43,059 bases of DNA from an uncultured Sphingosinicella sp. (GTDB taxonomy: Bacteria; Pseudomonadota; Alphaproteobacteria; Sphingomonadales; Sphingomonadaceae): assembly GCF_902806315.1 (NCBI RefSeq), contig NZ_CADCWD010000079.1, positions 1 to 43,059 of the forward strand, read 5' to 3'. How positions within the stretch are numbered: the stretch's first letter is position 1; each line of letters starts with the position of its first letter. The notes beneath the pieces are model-generated. The model did no database searches, had not been told where the DNA came from, and saw only the letters and a list, made by a program, of their open reading frames with translations. Below, piece by piece: positions 32,889-41,887 of this stretch. A program made the position numbers and the translations under genes.

Positions 32889-33657
32889 TCCGGATTGCAG
32901 TGGCCAATCAGAAGGGCGGCGTCGGCAAGACCACGACGGCGATCAATCTCGCCACCGCCCTTGCCGCGACCGGATGGCGCGTCCTCCTCATCGACCTCGA
33001 CCCTCAAGGAAATGCTTCGACCGGCCTCGGTGTCGCCCACTCGCAGCGGGAATATTCGAGCTACGAGCTGCTGACGGGTCAGTGCACCATGGAGCAAGCG
33101 GTCGTATCGACGCGAGTGCCGCGTCTCGATCTGGTGTCCGCAACCGTGGATCTCTCCGGCGCAGAGATTGAGCTCGTCGAGTTCGAGGATCGGACGCATC
33201 GCCTGGACAAGGTGGTGGCGGATAACGGCCGCTGGGACGTCTGCCTGATCGACTGCCCGCCGTCGCTTGGCCTGCTGACGATCAATGCGCTCGTCGCATC
33301 GCGTTCCGTCCTCGTCCCGCTCCAGGCGGAATTCTTCGCGTTGGAGGGGCTCAGCCAGTTGCTGCAAACGGTTGAGCGGATCCGGGTTCGCTTCAACCCG
33401 GAGCTTTCCATTCTGGGCGTGGCGCTGACGATGTTCGATCGCCGCAACAATCTCTCCTCGCAAGTCGCGGACGATGTTCGCGCCTGCCTCGGCAAGGTCG
33501 TGTTCCAGACGGTCATTCCGCGGAACGTGCGCCTGTCCGAGGCCCCCAGCCACGGCGTTCCCGCATTGATTTACGACCACCGTTGTTCCGGATCGGAGGC
33601 TTACATGTCGCTTGCGCGTGAACTGATCGGGCGGCTGCCCAAGCCGGCGGCTGCGGC

Positions 33658-33661
<4 letters not shown>
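32885..33661 (+). CDS. parA: Chromosome partitioning ATPase ParA
   Basis: ParA is a Walker-type ATPase that binds DNA non-specifically and moves ParB-parS complexes to separate newly copied origins. It has 258 residues. The deviant Walker A KGGVGKTTT is at residues 10-18, followed by LLIDLDPQGNASTGLG and the Walker B segment VCLIDCPPSLGLLTINAL. The absence of an N-terminal DNA-binding domain indicates a chromosomal (Ib-like) ParA. Overlaps of four bases with rsmG and parB show tight coupling in the mnmG-rsmG-parA-parB operon. Confidence 0.96.
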
Positions 33662-34539
<878 letters not shown>

Positions 34540-34543
34540 GACG

Positions 34544-35560
34544 CTACCGCAGCCGCGCGGCCTGGCGACAGATCGCGAACAGCTCCTCGTCGACGGCGAG
34601 CGGGCCGAGGCCACCCGAGGCTTTCACCTGCCGCTCGGCTTCAAGCAGCCGGCTCATGCTCTTGGCGATCAGGTCCGACGACCAGCGTGAAAGCTGGGCA
34701 GCGACTGCGTCCTTCTCCTTCCAGAAGATCGCCTTGCCCTGAGTGGCCATCACGCTGTCGACGCTGTTCCCGCGTTCGACTTCTCCTCGGAGCTTGGCGA
34801 GCAGCGTCATTCGCCTCAGCATAGCACGGATCAGCGGAATGCCTTCGATGCCTTCGCTCGACAGGCGCACCAGCTCGGAGCGCAACGTCTTGACGTCACC
34901 CCCGCTTGCGCTCTCGACCAACCGGCTGAGATCGCCCTCCTCATTGGCGGCCCCGACCGCATCCACGGTGTCGGCTTCGATCTGCTTCGGCCGCTCGGGC
35001 GCGGCATCGAGAAAGAGTGCGAACTTGGCGAGTTCCTGAGCGATCACCGCCCGGTTGCCGGCAGCGGAGTCGGCGATGCGGCGGGCAAGGTCCGGCCGGA
35101 CCCCGAGCCCCTGCTCGCGCGCGAGCTCCATCACCAGCTTAGGCGCGTCGCGCGCGTCCGGCACATAGCTCGCAAAGGCGAGTGCGCACGGGGCTGTCTG
35201 CGCCAGCTTGAGCAGCTTGGAAGTGGGCTTCAGCGCCCCCGCGACAATGGCGACCGGGTTCCCCGCAGCCGGCGCTTCGATCAACGCCTCTACCGCAGGC
35301 AGCGTCTCATCGCCCGCAGGCTCGACGATGATCACCCGCGGCCCGCCAAAGAGTGAGATGGCGGCAGCCTCATCGGCGAGCCGAGCAGGGTCATTCTTGA
35401 GTTCGGCCCCGCTGAGCTCGATCCGCTCGGCGTCCGCCGGCCCCAGCATCTTCATCAGCGCCCGCGATCCGGATTCGTCGGGGCCGTAGAGGAGGAAGAA
35501 GCGTATGTCGGCCGGAGGCGATTTCAGAGCGCGCTCGAGCTGCGACTTGTTCGCCTTCAC
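34544..35560 (-). CDS. holA: DNA polymerase III delta subunit
   Basis: Delta opens the beta sliding clamp and forms part of the clamp loader. It has 338 residues. The N-terminal beta-binding domain ([31 protein letters not shown]) is followed by a AAA-like fold and a C-terminal helical collar domain. The N-terminal LYGPDESG segment resembles a P-loop but lacks the lysine, as is usual for delta. It is the last gene of the DUF3576-leuS-lptE-holA operon; its start overlaps the lptE stop by four bases. holA next to parB on the opposite strand is a feature of alphaproteobacterial origin regions. Confidence 0.93.
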   Translation of the reverse strand: MKANKSQLERALKSPPADIRFFLLYGPDESGSRALMKMLGPADAERIELSGAELKNDPARLADEAAAISLFGGPRVIIVEPAGDETLPAVEALIEAPAAGNPVAIVAGALKPTSKLLKLAQTAPCALAFASYVPDARDAPKLVMELAREQGLGVRPDLARRIADSAAGNRAVIAQELAKFALFLDAAPERPKQIEADTVDAVGAANEEGDLSRLVESASGGDVKTLRSELVRLSSEGIEGIPLIRAMLRRMTLLAKLRGEVERGNSVDSVMATQGKAIFWKEKDAVAAQLSRWSSDLIAKSMSRLLEAERQVKASGGLGPLAVDEELFAICRQAARLR

Positions 35561-36057
35561 TGCGCCGTTCCGGTCCTCGAAGCGTAGAGCGCCAGGCGCG
35601 TGACGATCTGGTCCGCGACTTCGCGCGAGAGTCGCTCCAACGCCGTCTGCTCAGCCGCGACCGTCGCATATTCGGAGCTCACCACGTCGATGCCAGCATC
35701 GGAGCCGGCAGTGGCGTCGAGCAGCACGGTGCCAAGCGAAACATCGACGAGCCGGTAACGCGCACGAAGCGTCCGCCGCTCGCGCGTGACCGCGTCGTCG
35801 GAGCGAATGCCGAAGCCGGTGATGTCGTCGTCCAGCTCGACCTCGAGCCGGTAACGGGCCTGGCTGGGCTGTGAATTTCCGAGCCGGTCCTGGAGCGCGG
35901 TACGGACCATCCAGCCGGAGCGGCCGCCGTCTATCGGTGCCACTTCAACCGACCGGAGTGTCTGGGCGACGTTGCCGCCGCTCCCGCCGCTGTAGAGCGG
36001 CCGCAAGCCGCAGGCAGAGACCATGAGTGCGGCAGCGATGATGAGGGCGCGTTTCAT
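35557..36057 (-). CDS. lptE: LPS-assembly lipoprotein LptE
   Basis: LptE plugs the outer-membrane LptD barrel and helps place lipopolysaccharide in the outer leaflet. It has 166 residues with a lipoprotein signal peptide and the lipobox VSAC (Cys at about residue 16), followed by GLRPLYSGG, a sequence typical of alphaproteobacterial LptE. The rest is low in recognisable motifs. It overlaps leuS upstream and holA downstream by four bases each; the leuS-lptE-holA order is conserved in many proteobacteria. Confidence 0.9.
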   Translation of the reverse strand: MKRALIIAAALMVSACGLRPLYSGGSGGNVAQTLRSVEVAPIDGGRSGWMVRTALQDRLGNSQPSQARYRLEVELDDDITGFGIRSDDAVTRERRTLRARYRLVDVSLGTVLLDATAGSDAGIDVVSSEYATVAAEQTALERLSREVADQIVTRLALYASRTGTAQ

Positions 36058-38573
36058 GCGACCAGGTTTACCAGGCGATCGGGAACGACGATGACCTTCC
36101 GCGGGCTCTTTCCTTCGAGGATCTTGACGACCTTCTCGGACGAGAGCGCCATTTCCTGGAGTGTTTCACGTGGAGCACCCTTGGGCGCGGTCAGCGTGTC
36201 CCTCAGCTTGCCATTGACCTGAACCGCGATGGTGACTTCATCCTCCACCAGAAGTGCCGGATCGGCTTCGGGCCAGGACGCGTCAGCAGCCAGGCCTGTC
36301 TTCCCAGCGGCGCTCCATGCCTCCTCGGCAACGTGAGGCACCATCGGCGAGACGAGCAGCAGCAGGGCTTCGGCCGCTGTGGAGCGAGACCGTGAAGGCG
36401 GCGCCTTCTCAATAGCGGTAGCGAGCTCGTAGATGTTGGCCACCGCCTTGTTGAAGGCGAGCGCCTCGATATTCGCGCCGACCGCGGCGATGGTCTGGTG
36501 GAGCTTTCGGTCGAGCGCCCGGTCCTCGCCCTCTCCCGCAGCGTGCTCCTGGGAGAGCCGCCACAGTCGCTGCACGAAGCGCCATGAACCTTCGATCCCG
36601 GCCTCGCTCCACGGCAGGTCCCGCTCCGGCGGGCTGTCGGAAAGCATGAACCAGCGCACCGCATCGGCGCCATACTGGTCGACGATCGGCTCGGGATCGA
36701 CCGTGTTCTTCTTCGACTTGGACATCTTCTCGACCCGCCCGGGGGTCACCGGCTGCCCGTTCTCGATGTGGACCCAGTCGTCGCCGTCCCGCTTGACCTC
36801 GTCGGGGCTGAGCCAGCTTCCGTCGCCAGCCTTATAGGTCTCGTGCGTCACCATGCCCTGCGTGAACAGGCCTTGGAACGGCTCCTCGACGTCGAGCCGC
36901 CCAATCCGCTTCAGCGCGCGCGTCCAGAAGCGCGCGTAAAGGAGGTGCAGGATCGCATGCTCGACACCCCCGATATATTGGCCGACCGGCAGCCAGCTTT
37001 CCGCATCCGTCTTGTCGAACGGCCGGTCTCCGGGCTGGCTTGCGAAACGGATGAAATACCAGCTTGAGTCCACGAATGTGTCGAGCGTGTCGGTCTCCCT
37101 GCGCGCCGCCGCGCCGCAGCGCGGGCAGTCGACTTTCGTCCAGCTCGCGTGACGATCAAGCGGGTTGCCGGGCTGGTCGAAGCTGACATCCTCCGGAAGC
37201 ACGACTGGCAACTGCTCCTTCGGCACGGCCACTGGACCGCAGCTCTCGCAATGGATGATCGGGATCGGTGTCCCCCAGTAACGCTGGCGCGAAACGCCCC
37301 AGTCGCGCAGCCGCCAGACCGTGGTTCCCTGCCCCCAGCCTTCCGCTTCCGCGCGGGCGATCACCGCCGCCTTTGCGCCCTCCACGTCCATGCCGTCGAG
37401 GAAGCCCGAATTGACGATCACGCCGCCGCCGCTCTCGGCCTCGTTCGCGATCGGCTTGTCCGCCTCGTCGAGCGACGACGCGACGACGCGGTTGATCGGC
37501 AGCCCGTATTTGCTGGCGAACTCGAAGTCACGCTGGTCGTGGCCGGGCACGCCGAAGGTGGCGCCGGTGCCGTAATCCATGAGAACGAAGTTGGCGATGT
37601 AGAGCGGCAGCTTCCACTCGGCATCAAGCGGATGGAGAACCTTGAGGCCGGTGTCGAAGCCCTTCTTCTCGGCGGTCTCCAGCTCGGCCGCGGTGGTCCC
37701 GCCTCGCTTGCAGTCGGCGATGAACTCGGCGACTTCGGGTTGGGCTTCGGCAAGTTCCAGCGCGATCGGATGATCGGGCGAAACGGCAACAAAGCTGGAG
37801 CCGAAGATCGTATCGGGCCGGGTCGTGAAGACCTCCAGCTTGGTCAGCCCCGCCGCAGGCTGCTCCAGCCGGAAGCTGAAGCGCATACCGACACTCTTGC
37901 CGATCCAGTTCTCCTGCATCAGCCGCACCTTGTCGGGCCACTGGTCGAGCGTGCCGAGGCCCTCGAGCAGCTCCTCGGCGAAATCGGTAATCTTCAGGAA
38001 CCACTGGCTGAGCTTGCGCCGCTCGACCAATGCACCCGATCGCCAGCCGCGGCCGTCGATCACCTGCTCGTTGGCGAGCACGGTCATGTCGACGGGATCC
38101 CAGTTCACTTCGCTCTGCTTGCGGTAGACCAGGCCCGCTTCATACAGATCGAGGAACAGCGCCTGCTCATGCCCATAATAATCGGGCTCGCAGGTGGCGA
38201 GCTCGCGACTCCAGTCGAGCGCGAAGCCCAGGCGCTTCAGCTGCGCTTTCATCGTGGCGATGTTCTCGCGGGTCCATTCGCCGGGATGGACTTTCTTCTC
38301 CATCGCCGCATTCTCGGCCGGCATCCCGAAGGCGTCCCAGCCCATCGGGTGGAGCACTTCGAAGCCCTTCATCCGCCGGTAGCGGGCAAGCACGTCGCCC
38401 ATCGTATAGTTGCGGACATGGCCCATGTGGATGCGCCCCGACGGATAGGGGAACATCTCCAGGACGTAGCTCTTGGGCTTCGAGCTGTCGTTGGAGGCGT
38501 GGAAAGTCCCACGCTCCTCCCAGAGCTCCTGCCACCGCGCATCGGCCGCGAGCGGGTTGAATCGCGACGCCAT
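36054..38573 (-). CDS. leuS: Leucine--tRNA ligase
   Basis: Leucyl-tRNA synthetase is a class I enzyme with an editing domain. It has 839 residues. The HIGH-type motif is HMGH ([18 protein letters not shown]) near residue 50, and the KMSKS motif reads [15 protein letters not shown]. The inserted CP1 editing domain (about residues 225-420) contains the threonine-rich segment [22 protein letters not shown] parS-like site lies inside its 3' part (36162-36177). The gene is on the minus strand, head-on to the rightward replication fork, and follows a DUF3576 lipoprotein gene by 11 bases. Confidence 0.97.
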   Translation of the reverse strand: MASRFNPLAADARWQELWEERGTFHASNDSSKPKSYVLEMFPYPSGRIHMGHVRNYTMGDVLARYRRMKGFEVLHPMGWDAFGMPAENAAMEKKVHPGEWTRENIATMKAQLKRLGFALDWSRELATCEPDYYGHEQALFLDLYEAGLVYRKQSEVNWDPVDMTVLANEQVIDGRGWRSGALVERRKLSQWFLKITDFAEELLEGLGTLDQWPDKVRLMQENWIGKSVGMRFSFRLEQPAAGLTKLEVFTTRPDTIFGSSFVAVSPDHPIALELAEAQPEVAEFIADCKRGGTTAAELETAEKKGFDTGLKVLHPLDAEWKLPLYIANFVLMDYGTGATFGVPGHDQRDFEFASKYGLPINRVVASSLDEADKPIANEAESGGGVIVNSGFLDGMDVEGAKAAVIARAEAEGWGQGTTVWRLRDWGVSRQRYWGTPIPIIHCESCGPVAVPKEQLPVVLPEDVSFDQPGNPLDRHASWTKVDCPRCGAAARRETDTLDTFVDSSWYFIRFASQPGDRPFDKTDAESWLPVGQYIGGVEHAILHLLYARFWTRALKRIGRLDVEEPFQGLFTQGMVTHETYKAGDGSWLSPDEVKRDGDDWVHIENGQPVTPGRVEKMSKSKKNTVDPEPIVDQYGADAVRWFMLSDSPPERDLPWSEAGIEGSWRFVQRLWRLSQEHAAGEGEDRALDRKLHQTIAAVGANIEALAFNKAVANIYELATAIEKAPPSRSRSTAAEALLLLVSPMVPHVAEEAWSAAGKTGLAADASWPEADPALLVEDEVTIAVQVNGKLRDTLTAPKGAPRETLQEMALSSEKVVKILEGKSPRKVIVVPDRLVNLVA
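36162..36177 (-). promoter_or_regulatory. parS-like site 3, inside leuS
   Basis: On the minus strand the sequence reads TGCTCCACGTGAAACA. It matches the ParB consensus at 14 of 16 positions and has the same TCCACGTGAAAC core as the sites at 30317 and 32288. It lies within the leuS coding region near the 3' end. Confidence 0.8.
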
Positions 38574-38584
38574 GTGGGAAATTC

Positions 38585-39058
38585 TTAGCCGGCGACGGCG
38601 CTGCGGCGGAGGTCACGCGCCTTGGTGAGGATGATCTCTTCCAGCTTCTGCACGGTCGCCGCGGCGACGGGCGCCTCGACCCACTGGCCGTTCTGCATCA
38701 CCTGGCGCGAAGCGGCGACGCGGAGCGCGTCAGCGCGCAGATCGGCGTCGAGAATGGTCGCGGTCACCTTCATCCGCTCGCCCGGCGAATTGGGGTTCGC
38801 ATACCAGTCGGTCACGATCACGCCGCCGGCCGAATCGGTCTGGGCGAGGGGAGCGAAGGAGAGCGTGTCGAGCGCGGCGCGCCATAAATAGGAGTTCACC
38901 CCGATCGTGGTGATCTGCGAGGCGGCAAGATCAGCCTGGCGGACGCGGTCGGCGGTGTTCCGTCCGAGTGTCGCGTTGATGTCGTCGCGGATGAAATCGC
39001 AGCCGGACAGTGACGTCGCGGACACGATCGTCAGAAAAAAGATAACAGCGCGGGACAT
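38585..39058 (-). CDS. DUF3576 domain-containing lipoprotein
   Basis: The protein has 157 residues with a signal peptide and lipobox LSGC (Cys at about residue 20), then the DUF3576 domain ([40 protein letters not shown]). DUF3576 proteins are alphaproteobacterial lipoproteins of unknown function. It is the first gene of the DUF3576-leuS-lptE-holA operon, and a promoter-like pair lies 38 bases upstream. Its link with lptE hints at a role in outer-membrane assembly (inference). Confidence 0.88.
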   Translation of the reverse strand: MSRAVIFFLTIVSATSLSGCDFIRDDINATLGRNTADRVRQADLAASQITTIGVNSYLWRAALDTLSFAPLAQTDSAGGVIVTDWYANPNSPGERMKVTATILDADLRADALRVAASRQVMQNGQWVEAPVAAATVQKLEEIILTKARDLRRSAVAG

Positions 39059-39095
39059 CTCTCACATTCCTCGAAACTACAGGGAGCTGTTCGCC

Positions 39096-39123
39096 GTTAT
39101 AGATGAAGGTGCACAGGCGGCAA
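39096..39123 (-). promoter_or_regulatory. Probable promoter of the DUF3576-leuS-lptE-holA operon
   Basis: On the minus strand TTGCCG (39123-39118) and TATAAC (39101-39096) are 16 bases apart, and the start codon is at 39058. This is a good match to a vegetative promoter. Confidence 0.5.
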
Positions 39124-39303
39124 GCGTCTGCGGGCCTGGTTTGCGTTCAGGGAGAGCTAACCAGATTTGTTGCAGATGCATTCACGTTCCTTGATCAGGT
39201 TCGAGGATTGTGGAGAAGATGCAACAGCACTCCGGGATTCAGGCCGCAATGTCAGGGCGCGGGTGGTCTCTGCTGGAGAGTCCCCCTACAGCCAACTCGT
39301 TAC

Positions 39304-39308
39304 GGGAG
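39304..39308 (+). promoter_or_regulatory. Shine-Dalgarno GGGAG for the GTG start at 39315
   Basis: GGGAG lies six bases before GTG 39315, where a signal peptide begins. This supports that start over the in-frame GTG at 39210. Confidence 0.5.
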
Positions 39309-39314
39309 TCGCAA

Positions 39315-40031
39315 GTGCTACGGCCGGGTGGGATCATCGCGATAGGGGGAACGGCGCTATGCTCGCTGGCGCTCCTGCTTGCGCCTGCCACGGCGGCCTC
39401 CAATCAGCAGCAGCAGAAAAAGCGCTCGGGGCCTTCGCTCAGCATTGGCAGCTTCACTCCCGCAGTCGCCGATCCGCGGCTTGCGGCTGAATTCGCTCGC
39501 CGCGGTTTCCAGCCCGGCAGCTTCCGCTTCACTCCGTCCGCGGCGTCGGGCGACAAGAGCAAGGCGGTCCGCGTGGCCGTTCGGGCGCGCACCGCGGCTC
39601 CGGCTGCTGCCGTGGCGGTCGCTGCGCGCGAGCCTTCGGCGACCGCGGTCACCGCGATCACGCCGGCAGCCTATAATCTTGGTCTGTCGGTCGGATGGAA
39701 GCGCTTTGCTATCTCCGGGGACGTCGCCAAGGTGCAGGGCGGACCGGTTCCGGGCGGCCGTGAGGCGGCCGAAGTGGGCATCAGCTATGCCGGCAAGAAG
39801 TTTACCGGCCGCGTCAGCGCCGGCGCCGATCGCCGCGACGGCGTGATCGCGCCGATCGATCCGATCGAGAGCAGCTATTCGCTCGATGTCGGCGGCTCCT
39901 ATCGCCTGGGCCGCAACGTCGATGTGACCGGCGGCCTGCGCTACAAGATCCAGAACGACCGCCTCGAGCCGCTGGCCGACCAGCGCCGCGACAGCCAGGC
40001 CGTCTACATTGGAACCGCCTTCCGCTTCTAA
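39315..40031 (+). CDS. Exported protein with outer-membrane-like C-terminus
   Basis: The protein has 238 residues from GTG 39315. A signal peptide (residues 1-28, VLRPGGIIAIGGTALCSLAL then LLAPATAAS) is followed by a low-complexity QQQQKKRSG stretch and an alanine-rich linker. The last 110 residues form alternating strands (LGLSVGWKRFAISGDVAKV, SYSLDVGGSYRLGRNVDVTG, AVYIGTAFRF). The final residue is phenylalanine after an aromatic pattern, as in outer-membrane beta barrels. I do not recognise the family. The longer reading from GTG 39210 would add 35 residues in front of the signal peptide and is disfavoured. Confidence 0.72.
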   Translation: MLRPGGIIAIGGTALCSLALLLAPATAASNQQQQKKRSGPSLSIGSFTPAVADPRLAAEFARRGFQPGSFRFTPSAASGDKSKAVRVAVRARTAAPAAAVAVAAREPSATAVTAITPAAYNLGLSVGWKRFAISGDVAKVQGGPVPGGREAAEVGISYAGKKFTGRVSAGADRRDGVIAPIDPIESSYSLDVGGSYRLGRNVDVTGGLRYKIQNDRLEPLADQRRDSQAVYIGTAFRF

Positions 40032-40537
40032 CGCGTCCAGGCGTCGATTCCCGCCCATCCATAAGCGCCGCGCAAAGTGCGCGCCTTGCTTTCGTCCATG
40101 CCGCCCAGTGCGATCACCGGCACCTTTGCCTGATGGGCTATAAGTGCGAAGCGGCGCGGGCCTAAGGGTCGGTGTCCCGGATGCGACCGCGTGGGGTAGA
40201 CCGCCGAGAGAAAGACGAGATCGGCGCCTGCACGCTCGGCTGCCTTGAGTTCGCGCAGGTTATGCGCGGAGGCGCTTCTGAGGCCACGTCCAGGTCGGCC
40301 ATGCGTCCCGTCGGCGCCAGGGAAAGGAGCCCCCGCCACCAAAAGCGTCAGGCGCCGGTCTCTCGCCACTTTTCGGACTCGGTCGAAGAGCCTCCGCCGT
40401 TCGGTTGGCAAGAGGCTGTAGTGGCGGAACACGATGCCCGAACCCCGCGGCAGACGCTCAAGCGCGGTCCATAGGTCATCGCCCTGCCGCTCGTCGGTCA
40501 TCAGCCAGGTGCGCGGGAGAGGGTGGCGGCGCTTCAT
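40028..40537 (-). CDS. TenI/thiamine phosphate synthase-like protein
   Basis: The protein has 169 residues. The TIM-barrel ThiE/TenI family is indicated by LPRTWLMTDERQGD at the N-terminus, SAHNLRELKAAERAGADLVF and VIALGGMDESKARTL. It is shorter than typical ThiE, and the ThiE phosphate and pyrimidine motifs (such as HVGQ) are not seen, so TenI-like or another relative is more likely than a true thiamine phosphate synthase. The ATG at 40537 is 22 bases from the divergent yggS start. The stop overlaps the upstream gene's end by four bases, tail to tail. Confidence 0.75.
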   Translation of the reverse strand: MKRRHPLPRTWLMTDERQGDDLWTALERLPRGSGIVFRHYSLLPTERRRLFDRVRKVARDRRLTLLVAGAPFPGADGTHGRPGRGLRSASAHNLRELKAAERAGADLVFLSAVYPTRSHPGHRPLGPRRFALIAHQAKVPVIALGGMDESKARTLRGAYGWAGIDAWTR

Positions 40538-40559
40538 CGCGGTTCCTATAGCAGCGCCG

Positions 40560-41228
40560 ATGGCGAGCACAGCACCTGCCGAGCGGCTGAATGAAGTCAA
40601 AGAAAGGATCGCGCGCGCGGCCGCTCTGGCTCGGCGTTCGCCGGATGAGGTGACGCTGATCGCCGTGTCCAAAACGCACCCGCCGGAAGCCATCGCGCCT
40701 CTGATCGAGTCGGGGCAGCGCGTGTTCGGAGAGAACCGGGTGCAGGAAGCGCAGGCGAAATGGCCCGAGCTTCGCGAGCGTTTTCCCGACATTGGACTCC
40801 ATCTGATCGGGCAGCTCCAGTCGAACAAAGCCGACGAGGCGGTCGTGCTGTTCGACGCGATCCATTCGGTGGATCGGCTCTCGCTCGTGACGGCGCTCGG
40901 CAAGGCGATGGACAAAGCCGGGCGGCGGCCGGCCTGCTTCATCCAGGTCAATATCGGCGACGAACCTCAGAAGGGCGGCTGCGCCGTGAGCGAGGTTGAA
41001 GCGCTCGTGGCGGCTTGCCGGGCGGCGGGGCTGCCGCTCGCGGGCCTGATGTGCATCCCGCCCGCCGACGTGGAGCCTGCCCCCTATTTCGCGCTGCTCA
41101 GCAAGCTTGCGCGGCGTCATGGCGTCAGCGGGATCAGCATGGGCATGTCTTCCGATTACGAGACGGCCGTAACGGTTGGCGCCACGCATGTGCGCGTCGG
41201 CACCGCCTTGTTCGGAGAGCGGAGCTGA
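40560..41228 (+). CDS. yggS: YggS/PLPBP family pyridoxal phosphate homeostasis protein
   Basis: This protein has 222 residues and a type III PLP-binding TIM barrel without known catalytic activity; it balances PLP and amino-acid pools. The PLP lysine is expected in IAVSKTHP (Lys38). FGENRVQEAQAKWPELRERF and LHLIGQLQSNKADEAV are diagnostic, as is the phosphate-binding GMSSDYETAVTVGATHVRVG. Start ATG 40560. Its TGA overlaps the CTG start of the HAD gene as CTGA. Confidence 0.93.
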   Translation: MASTAPAERLNEVKERIARAAALARRSPDEVTLIAVSKTHPPEAIAPLIESGQRVFGENRVQEAQAKWPELRERFPDIGLHLIGQLQSNKADEAVVLFDAIHSVDRLSLVTALGKAMDKAGRRPACFIQVNIGDEPQKGGCAVSEVEALVAACRAAGLPLAGLMCIPPADVEPAPYFALLSKLARRHGVSGISMGMSSDYETAVTVGATHVRVGTALFGERS

Positions 41229-41887
41229 GGTTCGACGGGCTCATCTTCGATTTCGACGGCGTGCTGGTGGAAAGCGAGTATGTCGGCAACAAGCAGATCG
41301 CCGATTATCTGTGCTCGATCGGCCATCCCACCAGCGTCGAAGACTCGATGGGCAACTTCATGGGCCTGTCCGGGCGCGACTTTCTTGACGCGATCGAACG
41401 CTGGATCGGGAGGAGCCTGCCCGCGGATTTCCACACCGTCCGTGCAGCGGAGGATGCCCGGATCCTGCGGGAGGGCATCGAAGCGGTGGCGGGCGCCGTT
41501 GCCTTCATCGAAAGCCTGCCTCCAGAGCTGCCGAGGGCGATCGCCTCGTCGAGCTCGATGGAATGGATCGGGACGCACCTCGACCATCTCGGCCTGAGGG
41601 AGCGCTTCGAACCGAACATCTTCAGCGGCAAGGAACATGTGGCGCGCGGCAAGCCGGCGCCGGACATCTACCTTCACGCCGCGGCGGCGATCGGGGTGCC
41701 GATCGAGCGCGTCGCCGTGATCGAGGATTCACCCGTTGGCGTGAGGGGTGCCGTCGCTTCCGGAGCCTATGTGATCGGGCTCGCGGCCGGCAGTCATTGC
41801 TTCGATGGTCATGGCGAGCGGCTCCGCGCGTTGGGCGCGCATGCGACCGCCCATAGCTTCGACGAGGTGGCAGCCGCGCTCGCCTAG
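41225..41887 (+). CDS. HAD superfamily phosphatase, beta-phosphoglucomutase-like (probable CTG start)
   Basis: The protein has 220 residues. The HAD nucleophile motif DFDGVLVESE is at 9-18 (Asp9 and Asp11), motif II is IASSSS, motif III includes KPAPDIYLHAA, and motif IV is VIEDSPVGVRGAVASG. The substrate is unknown; sugar phosphates are typical for this subgroup. No ATG, GTG or TTG is in frame near the expected N-terminus. CTG 41225 gives MRFDGLIFDFDGVLVESE, the normal family start. It overlaps the yggS stop as CTGA and has GGAG seven bases before it. Probably translationally coupled to yggS. Confidence 0.87.
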   Translation: MRFDGLIFDFDGVLVESEYVGNKQIADYLCSIGHPTSVEDSMGNFMGLSGRDFLDAIERWIGRSLPADFHTVRAAEDARILREGIEAVAGAVAFIESLPPELPRAIASSSSMEWIGTHLDHLGLRERFEPNIFSGKEHVARGKPAPDIYLHAAAAIGVPIERVAVIEDSPVGVRGAVASGAYVIGLAAGSHCFDGHGERLRALGAHATAHSFDEVAAALA

